DNA from: Microscillaceae bacterium
GTDB lineage: Bacteria > Bacteroidota > Bacteroidia > Cytophagales > Microscillaceae
NCBI GenBank assembly: GCA_025455045.1
Contig: JALONJ010000008.1
Coordinates: 1 to 36,168 of the forward strand
Direction: 5' to 3'
DNA: 36,168 nt
Positions 1 through 8,540 of this stretch are shown piece by piece; positions within the stretch are counted from its first letter, which is position 1; every line of letters begins with the position of its first letter. The notes below the pieces were generated by a model. It saw only the letters and a program-made list of their open reading frames with translations. It ran no database searches and was not told the DNA's origin. A program made the position numbers and the translations under genes.

Positions 1-36
1 TATCAAGAGTTTCAGATTCTTCGCTTCGCTCAGAAT
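1..36. repeat. Left copy of window-terminal inverted repeat
   Basis: The first 36 bases are the exact reverse complement of 36124-36159. Both copies are followed inward, in inverted orientation, by a second shared word (CCTGAAAAGTGGTGAAGAACC-like, 74-95 and about 36072-36093). The GAGCGAAGCGAAGAATCT core is a dispersed repeat of this genome, with a divergent pair at 4937-5066. The window edges may therefore be contig ends that stopped in repeats. Confidence 0.85.
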
Positions 37-154
37 CACTGAAATTGATAAATTTCAGAAAAAAAATTCTCATTCCTGAAAAGTGGTGAAGAACCAACTA
101 TCCGACTTAGATTCCAAACCTTGCATTTCGTTTTGGAATTCAAGATTTATAAAT

Positions 155-2017
155 TTACTTATACAAAATCGGCAAAGCAATATGCGCCTGAAAACCTTTA
201 CCCAAATGGAGTTTGCCAAAATTAAAACTGGCTTGGGCGCGGTGCGATTTATTCAACAAAAATATTCTATCCTTGATAATTTCGGTCGCCCGCGAAGGGT
301 AAATTTTGACCGGCTGACTGCTTATCGGCTCCGAACCGTTATCTATCACCTTGATTATCAATTGATTAGCTTCTAAATGGAAATTAATCTGAATATGCCC
401 TATATAATTGATATTTTTGAAACCGTGTTCAATTGAGTTCTCCACAAAAGGCTGAATAATCATTGAAGGGATTTGCAAATCCTCAATTTCTAGGGATTTA
501 TCCATTTGAAATTCAAAGGTAAATTTGTGGGGAAAACGCAAAGATTGCAATTCTAGGTAATTTTGTAAAAAATCGATTTCTTCGGCTAGACTTACTAAAT
601 CTTGGTACGAACTTTCCAAAATTTGGCGCATCAGTTTGGCATATTTTGCCAAATAAATCGGCACTTTTTCGGCGTTTTCGGGCTGTAAAGCAAAGGATTG
701 TAAGGAACTCAAAATATTAAAAAAGAAATGCGGGTTGATGCGCGCTCTTTGCAATCTTTGTTCGGTTTCGAGGATAATTTGCCGATTTTTTAAATTGTTT
801 TGTCGATACAAAAAAACCAATAACAAAACCACCAACACACTCAAAGCAATGCCCCCAATCAGCAAACGAATCCTTAAATGACTGATTTCTTGCTCCTGTC
901 CCAGCTCTCGAATGGTTTTTTCGTTTTGGGCTTTGTTGTATTTTTGTTCCAAATCATTCACAATTTCGGTTTGTTCGGCTTTGAAAATACTATCTTTCAG
1001 CACCGTCGATTTTTTGAAGGCTTGCAAGGCTTTTGGGTGATTGCCCAAGGCTTCTTCACAATCCGAAATTTGTTCCCAAACTGCCGAAACCGTAACAATA
1101 TCGCCGACTTTTTGGGCGTATTTCATTGCCGAGTCCGCGATTTGGCGGGCTTTGGGGAAGTCTTTGAGCATCAAGTAGTTATCGCATTTTTTGTAATAAG
1201 TGGAGAATAATTGATGAGTATTTTTTTGGGGATTGGCAATGGCCAGAGCCGAATCACAATAGACGAGGCTTTTTGGATAATTTTTGCGGATATAATGCAC
1301 GCCCGCCAAGGCACTATAAGCCGAAATCAAGAAATTGGTATTTTTGACGGCTTTTAACAAAGGTAGATTTTGATTGCTCAGGTTTTCGGTAGTATCGAGA
1401 TATTTCAGGTTTTTGGTTTTGTCATAAATTTGCCCGTATTGTCCGGCTAAATTGGCGATGGCTTTGGCGAGGGCGTTTTTATCTTCATTTTTTTGAGCAA
1501 GTTGTACGATTTTTTGGTTGTAATGAATGGCTTTTTCGGTTTGTCCCATTCGGCTAAAAACCAAAGAAATACCACTCAAAGCCGGAATTTGGCGTTTTTC
1601 GTCTTTAAGTTCCTCGGCGAGCGTTTGGGCTTGGAGATAATAATGCGAAGCACTGTCGTACTGGTTTTTGACAAAGTAAACGCGACCTCGCAAAAATGCT
1701 TGGTCAAAATCAAAATCTTTACATTTCAATTTTTTGAGTATAAGTGTTTGATTATCAAGGCTTTGCCTTGCCTTCTGCCAATTTTTTTCAATCAAAAAAT
1801 GCCAAGTTTGCCATTTTAGAAAATAAGCTTGACAAATGGCTTCTTTTTGATTGATTTTTTGGGCAAGTTTTAAGACATCTGAAGCATTATTTTCAGCTAC
1901 GGCTTTTTCTAAATCCTTGACAATCAAGCTCTCTGAGGGGCATTGACAAGCCGCTTGCGCCCAAGTTTTGCTGGCTAAAAAATTTAAAAATAAGACAATT
2001 AGTACAATTTTTTTCAT
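155..2017 (-). CDS. TPR-containing sensor histidine kinase, LytS/YehU type
   Basis: This is a membrane sensor kinase of the His_kinase (PF06580) plus HATPase_c type. I start it at the ATG at 2017 (MKKIVLIVLFLNFLASKTWA, a signal peptide) rather than the in-frame ATG at 2032, which would put five extra residues before it. In order it has a signal peptide, a periplasmic array of TPR-like helical repeats (roughly residues 40-370), one membrane segment (GIALSVLVVLLLVFLY, about 380-400), and a cytoplasmic kinase. The kinase H-box reads INPHFFFNIL (usual INPHFLFNSL) with the phospho-acceptor His near residue 430, and the N-box reads PFVENSIEHG. Such kinases normally pair with a LytTR response regulator, often the next gene; that position lies beyond the left edge. 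The ligand is unknown. The alternative start changes only the signal-peptide n-region. Confidence 0.9.
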   Translation of the reverse strand: MKKIVLIVLFLNFLASKTWAQAACQCPSESLIVKDLEKAVAENNASDVLKLAQKINQKEAICQAYFLKWQTWHFLIEKNWQKARQSLDNQTLILKKLKCKDFDFDQAFLRGRVYFVKNQYDSASHYYLQAQTLAEELKDEKRQIPALSGISLVFSRMGQTEKAIHYNQKIVQLAQKNEDKNALAKAIANLAGQYGQIYDKTKNLKYLDTTENLSNQNLPLLKAVKNTNFLISAYSALAGVHYIRKNYPKSLVYCDSALAIANPQKNTHQLFSTYYKKCDNYLMLKDFPKARQIADSAMKYAQKVGDIVTVSAVWEQISDCEEALGNHPKALQAFKKSTVLKDSIFKAEQTEIVNDLEQKYNKAQNEKTIRELGQEQEISHLRIRLLIGGIALSVLVVLLLVFLYRQNNLKNRQIILETEQRLQRARINPHFFFNILSSLQSFALQPENAEKVPIYLAKYAKLMRQILESSYQDLVSLAEEIDFLQNYLELQSLRFPHKFTFEFQMDKSLEIEDLQIPSMIIQPFVENSIEHGFKNINYIGHIQINFHLEANQLIIKVIDNGSEPISSQPVKIYPSRATEIIKDRIFLLNKSHRAQASFNFGKLHLGKGFQAHIALPILYK

Positions 2018-2245
2018 TGGTTTATTTTGCATTGCGTGATTGTTAAATAAAATCTTTCAAACCTTCCCAGACAATACTCTATATTTTACCTTTCTGTTAC
2101 AGTTGTTGGTGCATAAAATACGGCTATTGGCTACAACCCTTCACTTATTAAGTTAGCAATCTTTGCTTATTCTATCCTCGTATTTTTGATTATAAATAAT
2201 TTTTCAAAATGCTGAGATTTGATTATTTCAAAATTATTTTCCTCT

Positions 2246-2270
2246 TAAATAATTGATTATCAGGCATTTA
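2246..2270. repeat. TGATWATCA palindrome copy
   Basis: Full match to TAA-N5-TGATTATCA-N5-TTA, 36 bp upstream of the 2307 start in the divergent gap 2018-2306. The same gap holds a possible Bacteroidota -7 element (TATTTTTG at 2181-2188), but no convincing -33 box at the right distance. Confidence 0.8.
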
Positions 2271-2306
2271 CAAAAATAATAAATTTAAACCCAATTAATT
2301 AAAAAT

Positions 2307-3536
2307 ATGAAAAAAAGCCTAAAAATCGTAATTCTTGGTTGTTTAATCGGCTTTTCTATGAATCAAGTTTTTGCCCAAATTGATTTGAAAAAAGCCCGTG
2401 ACCAAGTGAAAAAACAAGTTCCAACTAACCAGACTAAGAAAGAAACCCCCAATTTACCCAAAAAAAATACGGAAATGAATAAAAACTCAACATCAAACAA
2501 TAATTCTCAAAATCCGGCAGATACCACCAGCCCCGCCAAAGGTTTTATCAAGCAATTTTGGGCAAATATTGAGAAAATGGAAAATATGCCCGAAGAAAAA
2601 CGCAATGTGGTCAGCATTGGCAACTACTCTCGCGCGGCGCAAACGGCTATCAACAATATCAAGATGAAGGATAAGAGTTATAATACTGCGCCTTTGGAGT
2701 CGGAACTTCAAAAATGGAAAGACAAATACGAGGAAGCCAATGCCGCTAGAGGTAAAACCCGCGAAACGCGCACTGATGCTGTAAAGATTTACTCAAAACT
2801 TTTTGATTCTTCCGAACCTATCCCTTATTATGGACATAAGCCGGAGCAAATAGCCCAATGTAACCAAAAAATTGAGGAATACAATGCCGAATTAGCCAAA
2901 TACCTTGCCGGTGATAAAGACCAAGCCACGATAGATGGTTTTATAGAACGAGTTGAAACTCGTTTTTTTAAAAGTTTGGATAAATTTATTGCCGAATATG
3001 AAGATTGTTTGAAAAACGGTAGCGAATTGCGACCGATGCTGGGTTGTTTGCAAGAACTCCGCATCCGCGAAGCCATCACCAATGCGGCAAAGCAAGTATA
3101 TCCCCAAAACTCGGCTTTTGCCGAAGGGCATCAAAAAGTACAAGCCGCTATCAATCGCGCCGAAAATTTAGATTTAGAAGCGATTGCCAAAGCCAATGCC
3201 GAAAAACAGTTGCGCGAAGCTCGCGTACCCGCCGCCGTTACGAGTAATCCGGCCATTGAACAAGAATTTAGAAATGCCTTTGCCAAAACCGGCTGGGGCG
3301 AGACTATCCTCAAAATCAATTTATTGAGCCACGATTGGAATATCAATCGCAATGAACTGACGAGTGTAATCGAGAATCGGACTCAAACCGCCGCCATTGT
3401 TACCAAAAATGCGAATGGCAAATGTATCGTCTATGGATTTACCATTGCCCAAGATTATATGGGTGGCGGAACTTATGGCGGCTCTTACCGATTTAGGCAC
3501 AATGGCTACGAAGTACTTTGCGAAAATGTGAAGTAG
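2307..3536 (+). CDS. Secreted protein of unknown function
   Basis: I do not recognise this 409-aa protein. It begins with a clear Sec signal peptide (MKKSLKIVILGCLIGFSMNQ, cleavage probably after VFA-Q), followed by a low-complexity K/N/T/P-rich linker (about residues 30-75) and then a long charged, mostly helical region (about 80-320). The C-terminal part (about 325-409) has a more globular look, with ILKINLLSHDWNINRNELT and QDYMGGGTYGGSYRF. That ending resembles the C-terminal domain of uncharacterised secreted Bacteroidota proteins (recollection, not a search). Cysteines in the helical part (for example QCNQK, EDCLKN, LGCLQE) could form disulfides. The ATG follows an A-rich leader and a TGATWATCA palindrome. 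The following TPR gene is 115 bp away on the same strand, so co-transcription is possible. Confidence 0.85.
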   Translation: MKKSLKIVILGCLIGFSMNQVFAQIDLKKARDQVKKQVPTNQTKKETPNLPKKNTEMNKNSTSNNNSQNPADTTSPAKGFIKQFWANIEKMENMPEEKRNVVSIGNYSRAAQTAINNIKMKDKSYNTAPLESELQKWKDKYEEANAARGKTRETRTDAVKIYSKLFDSSEPIPYYGHKPEQIAQCNQKIEEYNAELAKYLAGDKDQATIDGFIERVETRFFKSLDKFIAEYEDCLKNGSELRPMLGCLQELRIREAITNAAKQVYPQNSAFAEGHQKVQAAINRAENLDLEAIAKANAEKQLREARVPAAVTSNPAIEQEFRNAFAKTGWGETILKINLLSHDWNINRNELTSVIENRTQTAAIVTKNANGKCIVYGFTIAQDYMGGGTYGGSYRFRHNGYEVLCENVK

Positions 3537-3651
3537 AATAAGAGGAGTGAGGAGTGAGAGTTAATACATTGACAATCAACACTTTACAAAATCTATGTGT
3601 TTCTATGTGCCTATGTGGTGGAAAAATTGAAAAATATAAACAAAATAATTT

Positions 3652-4185
3652 ATGAATATCGAGGACTTGAATTTAGAAGGTAAAAATGTCCATATTGAAG
3701 AAGACAATGACAGCATTACGGTCAGTGTTTTTGTTAAAGGGAATAATTCCCCCACCATCAAGGGTGAATCTTTGAGCAAAGAAGAAATAAAAGCCCTGCG
3801 AAATAAGTTTTTGGCGGAGTTTGAAGGTAATATGAAAGACGAAGACCAAGCCATCAATTTTGCCGTCCGCTTGATGGACAGTGAGCAATACAATCAGGCT
3901 ATTGCGTATTATTCGGCAATTGCCATTCAATATCCGCACGAGCAAGGTTTATGTGAATGTCAAATTGGGGCAGCATATTACTTCTTGGGCGATTATGAGC
4001 AAGCCATTGAATACTATTTGGCGGCGCGCGAACACGGAATGAACGAGGATATGATGGACGATAATATATGGGAAGCCTGCGAAACTATTTTCCAAAAAAC
4101 CAATGATTTAGCCGCAATTGAGCAATACCTCAAGCTTTGCCCCGCCGGAAAATATATAGAAGATGCTAAAATTTTATTGGGGTAA
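3652..4185 (+). CDS. Small TPR-repeat protein
   Basis: 177 aa, no signal peptide, probably cytoplasmic and acidic. The N-terminal 60 residues look like a short beta-rich segment (DSITVSVFVKGNNSPTIKG) followed by a helix. Residues about 70-175 contain TPR-type helix pairs, best seen in NQAIAYYSAIAIQYPHE and GAAYYFLGDYEQAIEYYLAA, where the usual A/Y/A/P spacing is visible. TPRs bind protein partners and the partner here is unknown. The start MNIEDLNL resembles MNLEDLKI of the orphan at 8541, perhaps by chance. The gene sits in a run of same-strand orphan genes. The fold is fairly sure; the function is not known. Confidence 0.82.
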   Translation: MNIEDLNLEGKNVHIEEDNDSITVSVFVKGNNSPTIKGESLSKEEIKALRNKFLAEFEGNMKDEDQAINFAVRLMDSEQYNQAIAYYSAIAIQYPHEQGLCECQIGAAYYFLGDYEQAIEYYLAAREHGMNEDMMDDNIWEACETIFQKTNDLAAIEQYLKLCPAGKYIEDAKILLG

Positions 4186-4208
4186 TCAATAGGGGATTAG
4201 GAATCAGA

Positions 4209-4233
4209 TAAATATTTGATAATCAAATACTTA
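4209..4233. repeat. TGATWATCA palindrome copy
   Basis: TAA-ATATT-TGATAATCA-AATAC-TTA, with complementary arms, between the TPR gene and the next orphan. A second copy with only the right arm intact follows at about 4276-4293. Confidence 0.8.
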
Positions 4234-4323
4234 CAGAAGCAATTTAATCACCTTTATTTTTAATAAAATATTAAAAATTGATAATCAGGTAATTAAAAAA
4301 AGAATTGATATTTTCGATAAATT

Positions 4324-4893
4324 ATGGCAAATCGTGTTTATTTATACGCTACCAATGAAGAGCGAACTAAAATCAACAGCCTTTCGGAGTGGCGGTCAGA
4401 AATACCCTTGACCTACAAAATATTGCTTTCGGGCAATCCCATTTTACAGCAATCAATCATTTGGAATGGTGAGGATTTGATTGCCTTGCGGGGCGATTTT
4501 GCGGAAGGCTATCATCGCTTGAAACAATTTTTGATTTTGTTATATGACCAACCCGATATGGTAAAATTTGGTAAATACGGCACGAGCCTAGAAGCTGAAA
4601 TCTCCCAAACCATTCTATTTTTGGAAGATGCCGAACAAAACTTACCCTATTTTTGGCTTGAGCCCAGTGAAGCGTTTTTGTTGTATGCTTCTGAAAATGA
4701 ACTGGAAGTTTTGACCAAATCGCTTTGGCGCGAGTGTATTCATACCGGACAATTGATAGACAAGTTGTTAGAAGCAAAGTCTAACAATCTATTTGCCCAA
4801 GACTTACCTGATTATATTTTGAATTTAAAAGATAATTGGGAAAACTCATTAGGCTTGTATTGGTCAAAGGTTTTGTTTTTTCAGTTTAAATAA
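4324..4893 (+). CDS. Hypothetical protein, immunity-protein-like
   Basis: 189 aa, soluble, acidic, no signal peptide. The opening MANRVYLYATNEE resembles a group of bacterial hypotheticals that begin MANR-x-YLY and occur near polymorphic toxins or as orphan immunity-like genes; this is recollection, not a search. The middle is helical (GYHRLKQFLILLYDQPDM) and the C-terminus is rich in W, L and N. No catalytic motif is visible. No toxin gene lies next to it, so an immunity role is only a suggestion. The start ATG follows a palindrome copy and an A-rich stretch. Confidence 0.8.
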   Translation: MANRVYLYATNEERTKINSLSEWRSEIPLTYKILLSGNPILQQSIIWNGEDLIALRGDFAEGYHRLKQFLILLYDQPDMVKFGKYGTSLEAEISQTILFLEDAEQNLPYFWLEPSEAFLLYASENELEVLTKSLWRECIHTGQLIDKLLEAKSNNLFAQDLPDYILNLKDNWENSLGLYWSKVLFFQFK

Positions 4894-5394
4894 AGCCCCC
4901 TAGAAGCCCCCTAGCCCCCGGAGGGGGAATTTTGCCTTTGTCATTCTGAGCGAAGTGAGGAATCTTAGCCATTCTCTACTCAAAATTGAGATTCCTCAGA
5001 GCTTCGCTCGGTATCTTCGCAAAATATTCATTTTGCTTGATAATGGTTGGAATGACAAATTAAAACCTACCAAAGGTAATTCCTGAAAAATAGCGAAGAA
5101 CCAAAAATATTGTTTACACGATTTTGGACTTGTTACTTAGCTGAAATTTATAATCGTACAATTTAATTCATTCATAAAAAAATAACCAAATAACATCAAA
5201 AAAACATAAACAAAAGGCGTAGATAATTAAAAACCCGAATTTTATAAATGCGGATAGTAGAAAAATCAGATTTCTACGAAGGGGAATTATTTTGCCTAAA
5301 AAATTATAAATATTTGATAATCAATTATTTATAAAAAAATATTTATCAAAATCAATCATTTTAAATTCAATTAAATTAAATAAAACCAATTTGT
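4894..5394. other. Repeat-rich intergenic region
   Basis: No gene is seen. At 4895-4930 there is a C-run/G-run inverted repeat (CCCCCTAG and CCCCCGGAGGGGG words). At 4937-5066 a divergent inverted pair of the GAGCGAAG dispersed repeat faces itself, starting TTTGTCATTCTGAGCGAAG and ending GGAATGACAAA. A CCTGAAAAATAGCGAAGAACC word lies at 5082-5102. A palindrome copy lies at 5307-5331, and the rest is AT-rich. Confidence 0.7.
5307..5331. repeat. TGATWATCA palindrome copy
   Basis: TAA-ATATT-TGATAATCA-ATTAT-TTA, 63 bp before the lipoprotein start at 5395. Confidence 0.8.
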
Positions 5395-6489
5395 ATGAAA
5401 ATTAGACTTAAATCTTATGGAAGATTGAGCCAAACTTTAGGCTTTTTCTTATTATTAAATATTGCTTTTACCGCTTGTAAAAATGACAAAGACGAACCTG
5501 CGCCCCTGCCTACCGCCAAAGTATATATTGCCGGAGCTTCCCAAAATACCACTACGGAGTGGTTCACTACCTACTCTTGGGTAGATAGTACCCCTACCCA
5601 ACTTGGAACTACGGGTGGTTTTAGTCAGGCTACCGACAATTTTGTGGTCGGTAATGATGTGTATGTTTGCGGCTCAGTTTATGATGCCGAAACCGAAAAA
5701 TTCAAAGCGGTTTATTGGAAAAACGGAGTGATAACCGAACTCACTAATGGAATCAATATGGCTTTTGCCAATGCCATTTATGTATCGGGCAATGATGTGT
5801 ATGTAGCCGGAAATGAAAGAAGTGGCTTTGTCAGAATTGCCAAATACTGGAAAAACGGCGTTGCTGTGGCACTATCTGATGAAAACTCTGATGCTTTAGG
5901 CATTTTCGTAGTGGGCAATGATGTGTATGTCAGCGGTTACAATGTTGCCAATTCTACTGTCACGGTTACTGCCCGATATTGGAAAAACGGCCAGCCTATC
6001 ACCTTGGGTTCGAGTGAAAATTGCTACGCTACTTCTATTGTAGTCGTGGGCAATGATGTCTATACCGCTGGATACATTGGCACCAATGCCCAGCCAAGAG
6101 CCTATTATTGGAAAAATACCACGCGGTTTTCGCTGGGTACCGGCAACACCGCGGCGGTAGCTAATGCCATTTTTGTCGAAAATAATGATGTATATGTAGC
6201 CGGATATGAGCAGGCAAATGACAGCAATGGCTATCAAGTAGCTAAGTATTGGAAAAACGGCTCGGCAGTAAATCTTAGTAGCAACGGGCAAAGAGATGCC
6301 GAAGCCAAAGATATTGTGGTTTCGCTAGGCGAAGTTTTCGCGGTGGGCTATGTGGATAATAACCAAAACCAACCCATCATTACCCTTTGGAAAAATGGCG
6401 TTTCGGGCAATCTGGTAACCAATCTCGCCAGTAGCTTTAACCAAACGAATGGAGAAGCCACCAGTATTGTTGTGGTGCGCGAGCCGTAA
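5395..6489 (+). CDS. Lipoprotein with YWKNG beta-repeats, copy 1
   Basis: 364 aa with a type II signal peptide ending in FTAC (lipid-anchored Cys at residue 28), followed by the acidic linker KNDKDEP. The mature part consists of about seven tandem units of about 45 residues. Each carries a strand-turn signature of the form VVGNDVYVAGY, then variable residues, then (A)KYWKNG, then a variable strand. The repeat phrasing suggests an all-beta propeller-like fold on the cell surface or periplasmic face; the fold is inferred. No catalytic residues stand out. A paralogue lies 111 bp downstream, and the two differ mainly in repeat number and variable loops, consistent with tandem duplication. The biological role and ligand are unknown. 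Confidence 0.88.
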   Translation: MKIRLKSYGRLSQTLGFFLLLNIAFTACKNDKDEPAPLPTAKVYIAGASQNTTTEWFTTYSWVDSTPTQLGTTGGFSQATDNFVVGNDVYVCGSVYDAETEKFKAVYWKNGVITELTNGINMAFANAIYVSGNDVYVAGNERSGFVRIAKYWKNGVAVALSDENSDALGIFVVGNDVYVSGYNVANSTVTVTARYWKNGQPITLGSSENCYATSIVVVGNDVYTAGYIGTNAQPRAYYWKNTTRFSLGTGNTAAVANAIFVENNDVYVAGYEQANDSNGYQVAKYWKNGSAVNLSSNGQRDAEAKDIVVSLGEVFAVGYVDNNQNQPIITLWKNGVSGNLVTNLASSFNQTNGEATSIVVVREP

Positions 6490-6535
6490 CTCAATTTTTA
6501 AAATATTAAATCCATTTCAATAAAGGAATAATTTT

Positions 6536-6560
6536 TAACTCATTGATAATCAATAAGTTA
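6536..6560. repeat. TGATWATCA palindrome copy
   Basis: TAA-CTCAT-TGATAATCA-ATAAG-TTA between the two lipoprotein paralogues. Confidence 0.8.
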
Positions 6561-6600
6561 TTTAATTCCAAAGTCTCAATTCTTAAAATAAAATTTAACA

Positions 6601-7647
6601 ATGAAATCATTTAAAAGTATCTTAAAAAACCTCGCCTGCTTGGGCTTGATGGTATTATTTTTCACGGCTTGTAAAAGCAATGATGATGAACCTTTGCCCG
6701 ACCCGATAGTGTATGTATCCGGTTCAACTTATAGCAACAGTAGCGAGATAGAAAGTGCCATTTATTGGAAAGATACGGTTGCTACCAACCTTGATGCCAA
6801 TAAAATCGGGGCTGGATTTAGCACCTTTGTCGTAGGCAATGATGTGTATGTGGCTGGTTATGAGTATGTTAACAGCACTGGCGGCACTATTGCCAAATAT
6901 TGGAAAAATGGCGTAGCGACCAACCTCACCGATGGCAATTTTCGGGCTTATGCCAATGGCATTTTTGTAGTGGGCAATGATGTATATGTTGCCGGTACTG
7001 AGATGGATTCCAACGGTGATCGAGTAGCCAAATACTGGAAAAACGGCACAGCCGTTAATTTAAGCTCAGTCAATGGTTTGGCAGAAGCCAACGCTATTTT
7101 TGTATCGGGCAATGATGTCTATGTGGTAGGGGCGGTTTTCAACAACGGTGTTTCAACGGCATTGTATTGGAAAAACGGCACAACGGTCAATTTGGGTTCT
7201 AAAATAGAGTTAAGATCGATTTTCGTGTCAGGCAACGATGTCTATGTAGCCGGAAGTGATTATAATAATAATAACAACTACGATGCTGCCGCTTATTGGA
7301 AAAATGGCAATAAAACGGCAGTAAGTACCCCTAATGAATCTGCCGAAGTTTCTTCAATTTTTGTGGTGGGCAATGATGTATATGTAGCCGGATCTGACTA
7401 CACGAATGATGATAGTATTGCCAAATATTGGAAAAATGGTACTGCCGTTTCTTTAACTAACGGAACGCTTGACGCAGAGGCAAAAAGTATTTTCGTATTT
7501 GAAAATGATGTATATGTAGCTGGTTATGAGGAAAATGCCCAAGGTGCGCGCCAAGTCAAATATTGGAAAAACGGCGTGGCTAAATCTCTCAAAAACGGAG
7601 CTAATCAAAGCTCTGGGCAAGCCTATAGTATTTTTGTAAGTCGGTAA
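6601..7647 (+). CDS. Lipoprotein with YWKNG beta-repeats, copy 2
   Basis: 348-aa paralogue of the gene at 5395. The lipobox is FFTAC with Cys at residue 24, followed by KSNDDEP. The repeat signature is even more regular (VVGNDVYVAG ... AKYWKNGTAVNL), with about seven units including a final one ending YSIFVSR. Several repeat units are closer to each other at DNA level than to copy 1 (for example repeated GGCAATGATGTATATGT words), so internal homogenisation is likely. A strong hairpin terminator follows at 7669-7703, which supports the two paralogues ending a transcription unit. Inferred location: outer face of a membrane via the lipid anchor. Function unknown. Confidence 0.88.
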   Translation: MKSFKSILKNLACLGLMVLFFTACKSNDDEPLPDPIVYVSGSTYSNSSEIESAIYWKDTVATNLDANKIGAGFSTFVVGNDVYVAGYEYVNSTGGTIAKYWKNGVATNLTDGNFRAYANGIFVVGNDVYVAGTEMDSNGDRVAKYWKNGTAVNLSSVNGLAEANAIFVSGNDVYVVGAVFNNGVSTALYWKNGTTVNLGSKIELRSIFVSGNDVYVAGSDYNNNNNYDAAAYWKNGNKTAVSTPNESAEVSSIFVVGNDVYVAGSDYTNDDSIAKYWKNGTAVSLTNGTLDAEAKSIFVFENDVYVAGYEENAQGARQVKYWKNGVAKSLKNGANQSSGQAYSIFVSR

Positions 7648-7668
7648 TTTTTAGAAGTTTTTATCAGC

Positions 7669-7703
7669 AAAATCCTTTGAGTTGCCAAATTCTCAAAGGA
7701 TTT
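7669..7703 (+). terminator. Hairpin terminator after the lipoprotein pair
   Basis: AAATCCTTTGAG and CTCAAAGGATTT form a perfect 12-bp stem with a 10-nt loop, 22 bp after the lipoprotein stop. The right arm ends in TTT but no long U-run follows. Confidence 0.65.
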
Positions 7704-7713
7704 ATAACCGAAT

Positions 7714-7738
7714 TAACTCATTGATAATCAACTGTTTA
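7714..7738. repeat. TGATWATCA palindrome copy
   Basis: TAA-CTCAT-TGATAATCA-ACTGT-TTA. The N5 arms are not complementary, while the outer triplets and core are kept. Confidence 0.78.
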
Positions 7739-7836
7739 TAGTTTATGATTTAAAAAATGTTATACTACGTATGGTGGAATAATAGTTATTGGGTCATTGG
7801 ACAATACATCAAAAAGCTAAATTGCAAGTAAAAAAA

Positions 7837-8295
7837 ATGATACCGTCTGACTATACATTCACTTACCAAGACTTTTCCTGTGAGGTAGCACTATTGGAAG
7901 GGGCAGAAATGACAGAATTCGAGGAGAATAGCGACTATACTCTCTGTTACGTTCGCAAAGAGAAATTGTTTATGGCAAGATTTTATGCACGCAATCGAGA
8001 GCATAAGGCTGAGAAAATCGCTGATTATGTATCGGTAAGCCCCAGCTATGGATACCTAAGCGCGAAAATTAAAACCGTAGAAACTGCTAACTATACCAAT
8101 GAAGGTGTATTGGAAAAGGAATACCAGCAAGGAGGCGGTTTAGTCAGTGGATTTTTGGACGAGCGCGTATTCACAAGTAAGGAAATGGTGAGCGCGGCTG
8201 TAAATTTTGTGATGGACATTGTGGGAGATAGCGGCTACTACTACAACATTTCTTTAGTAAAAGCCACCGATTTTGTAGAACATAATGGAGAATAA
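7837..8295 (+). CDS. Orphan protein, possibly 5'-frameshifted
   Basis: 152 aa from the ATG at 7837 (preceded by GTAAAAAAA); the frame is open back to a TTG at 7789. I do not recognise the family. Visible features are DYTLCYVRKEKLFMARFYARN, a conserved-looking GGGLVSGFLDERVF stretch and an aromatic tail (DSGYYYNISLVK). In another frame an ATG at 7757 starts MLYYVWWNNSYWVIGQYIKK and hits a stop at 7829. Adding one A to the A5 run at 7811-7815 would fuse that segment in frame to KAKLQVKKMIPSDY. The native gene may therefore start at 7757 and carry a one-base deletion or sequencing error. Otherwise the downstream ATG gives a shorter, intact protein. Confidence 0.65.
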   Translation: MIPSDYTFTYQDFSCEVALLEGAEMTEFEENSDYTLCYVRKEKLFMARFYARNREHKAEKIADYVSVSPSYGYLSAKIKTVETANYTNEGVLEKEYQQGGGLVSGFLDERVFTSKEMVSAAVNFVMDIVGDSGYYYNISLVKATDFVEHNGE

Positions 8296-8424
8296 ATAAA
8301 ATTTAATTAATTAGATGTGCTAAATGCCGACCCTTACAGGGCAAGTTTATTAAAATGCTAATGTGCTAATTATCAATGAATTACAAAGAAAATAATATAA
8401 ACTAATTTTTTGGGGATTGAGTCC

Positions 8425-8457
8425 AAACCCTAAGGGTTTTTAAAACCCTTAGGGTTT
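8425..8457. repeat. AAACCCTAAGGG inverted repeat
   Basis: AAACCCTAAGGGTTTT, one T, then its near reverse complement AAAACCCTTAGGGTTT. The hairpin and the flanking words (TCC before it, AAATAA...CTTGAAAAAT and CCAAATTAACGATAGA after it) recur inverted at 13271-13389, so this is a second copy of that small element. Confidence 0.8.
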
Positions 8458-8540
8458 AAATAATCTTGAAAAATTACTATGAATTAACCAAATTAACGAT
8501 AGAGCCGAAAATAATATAAACTAATTTTGAACAAGTACTT

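Noticed and set aside
83-376. 97-aa plus-strand ORF
   Set aside because: It lies over a dispersed repeat and the antisense strand of the histidine kinase C-terminus, with no coding character.
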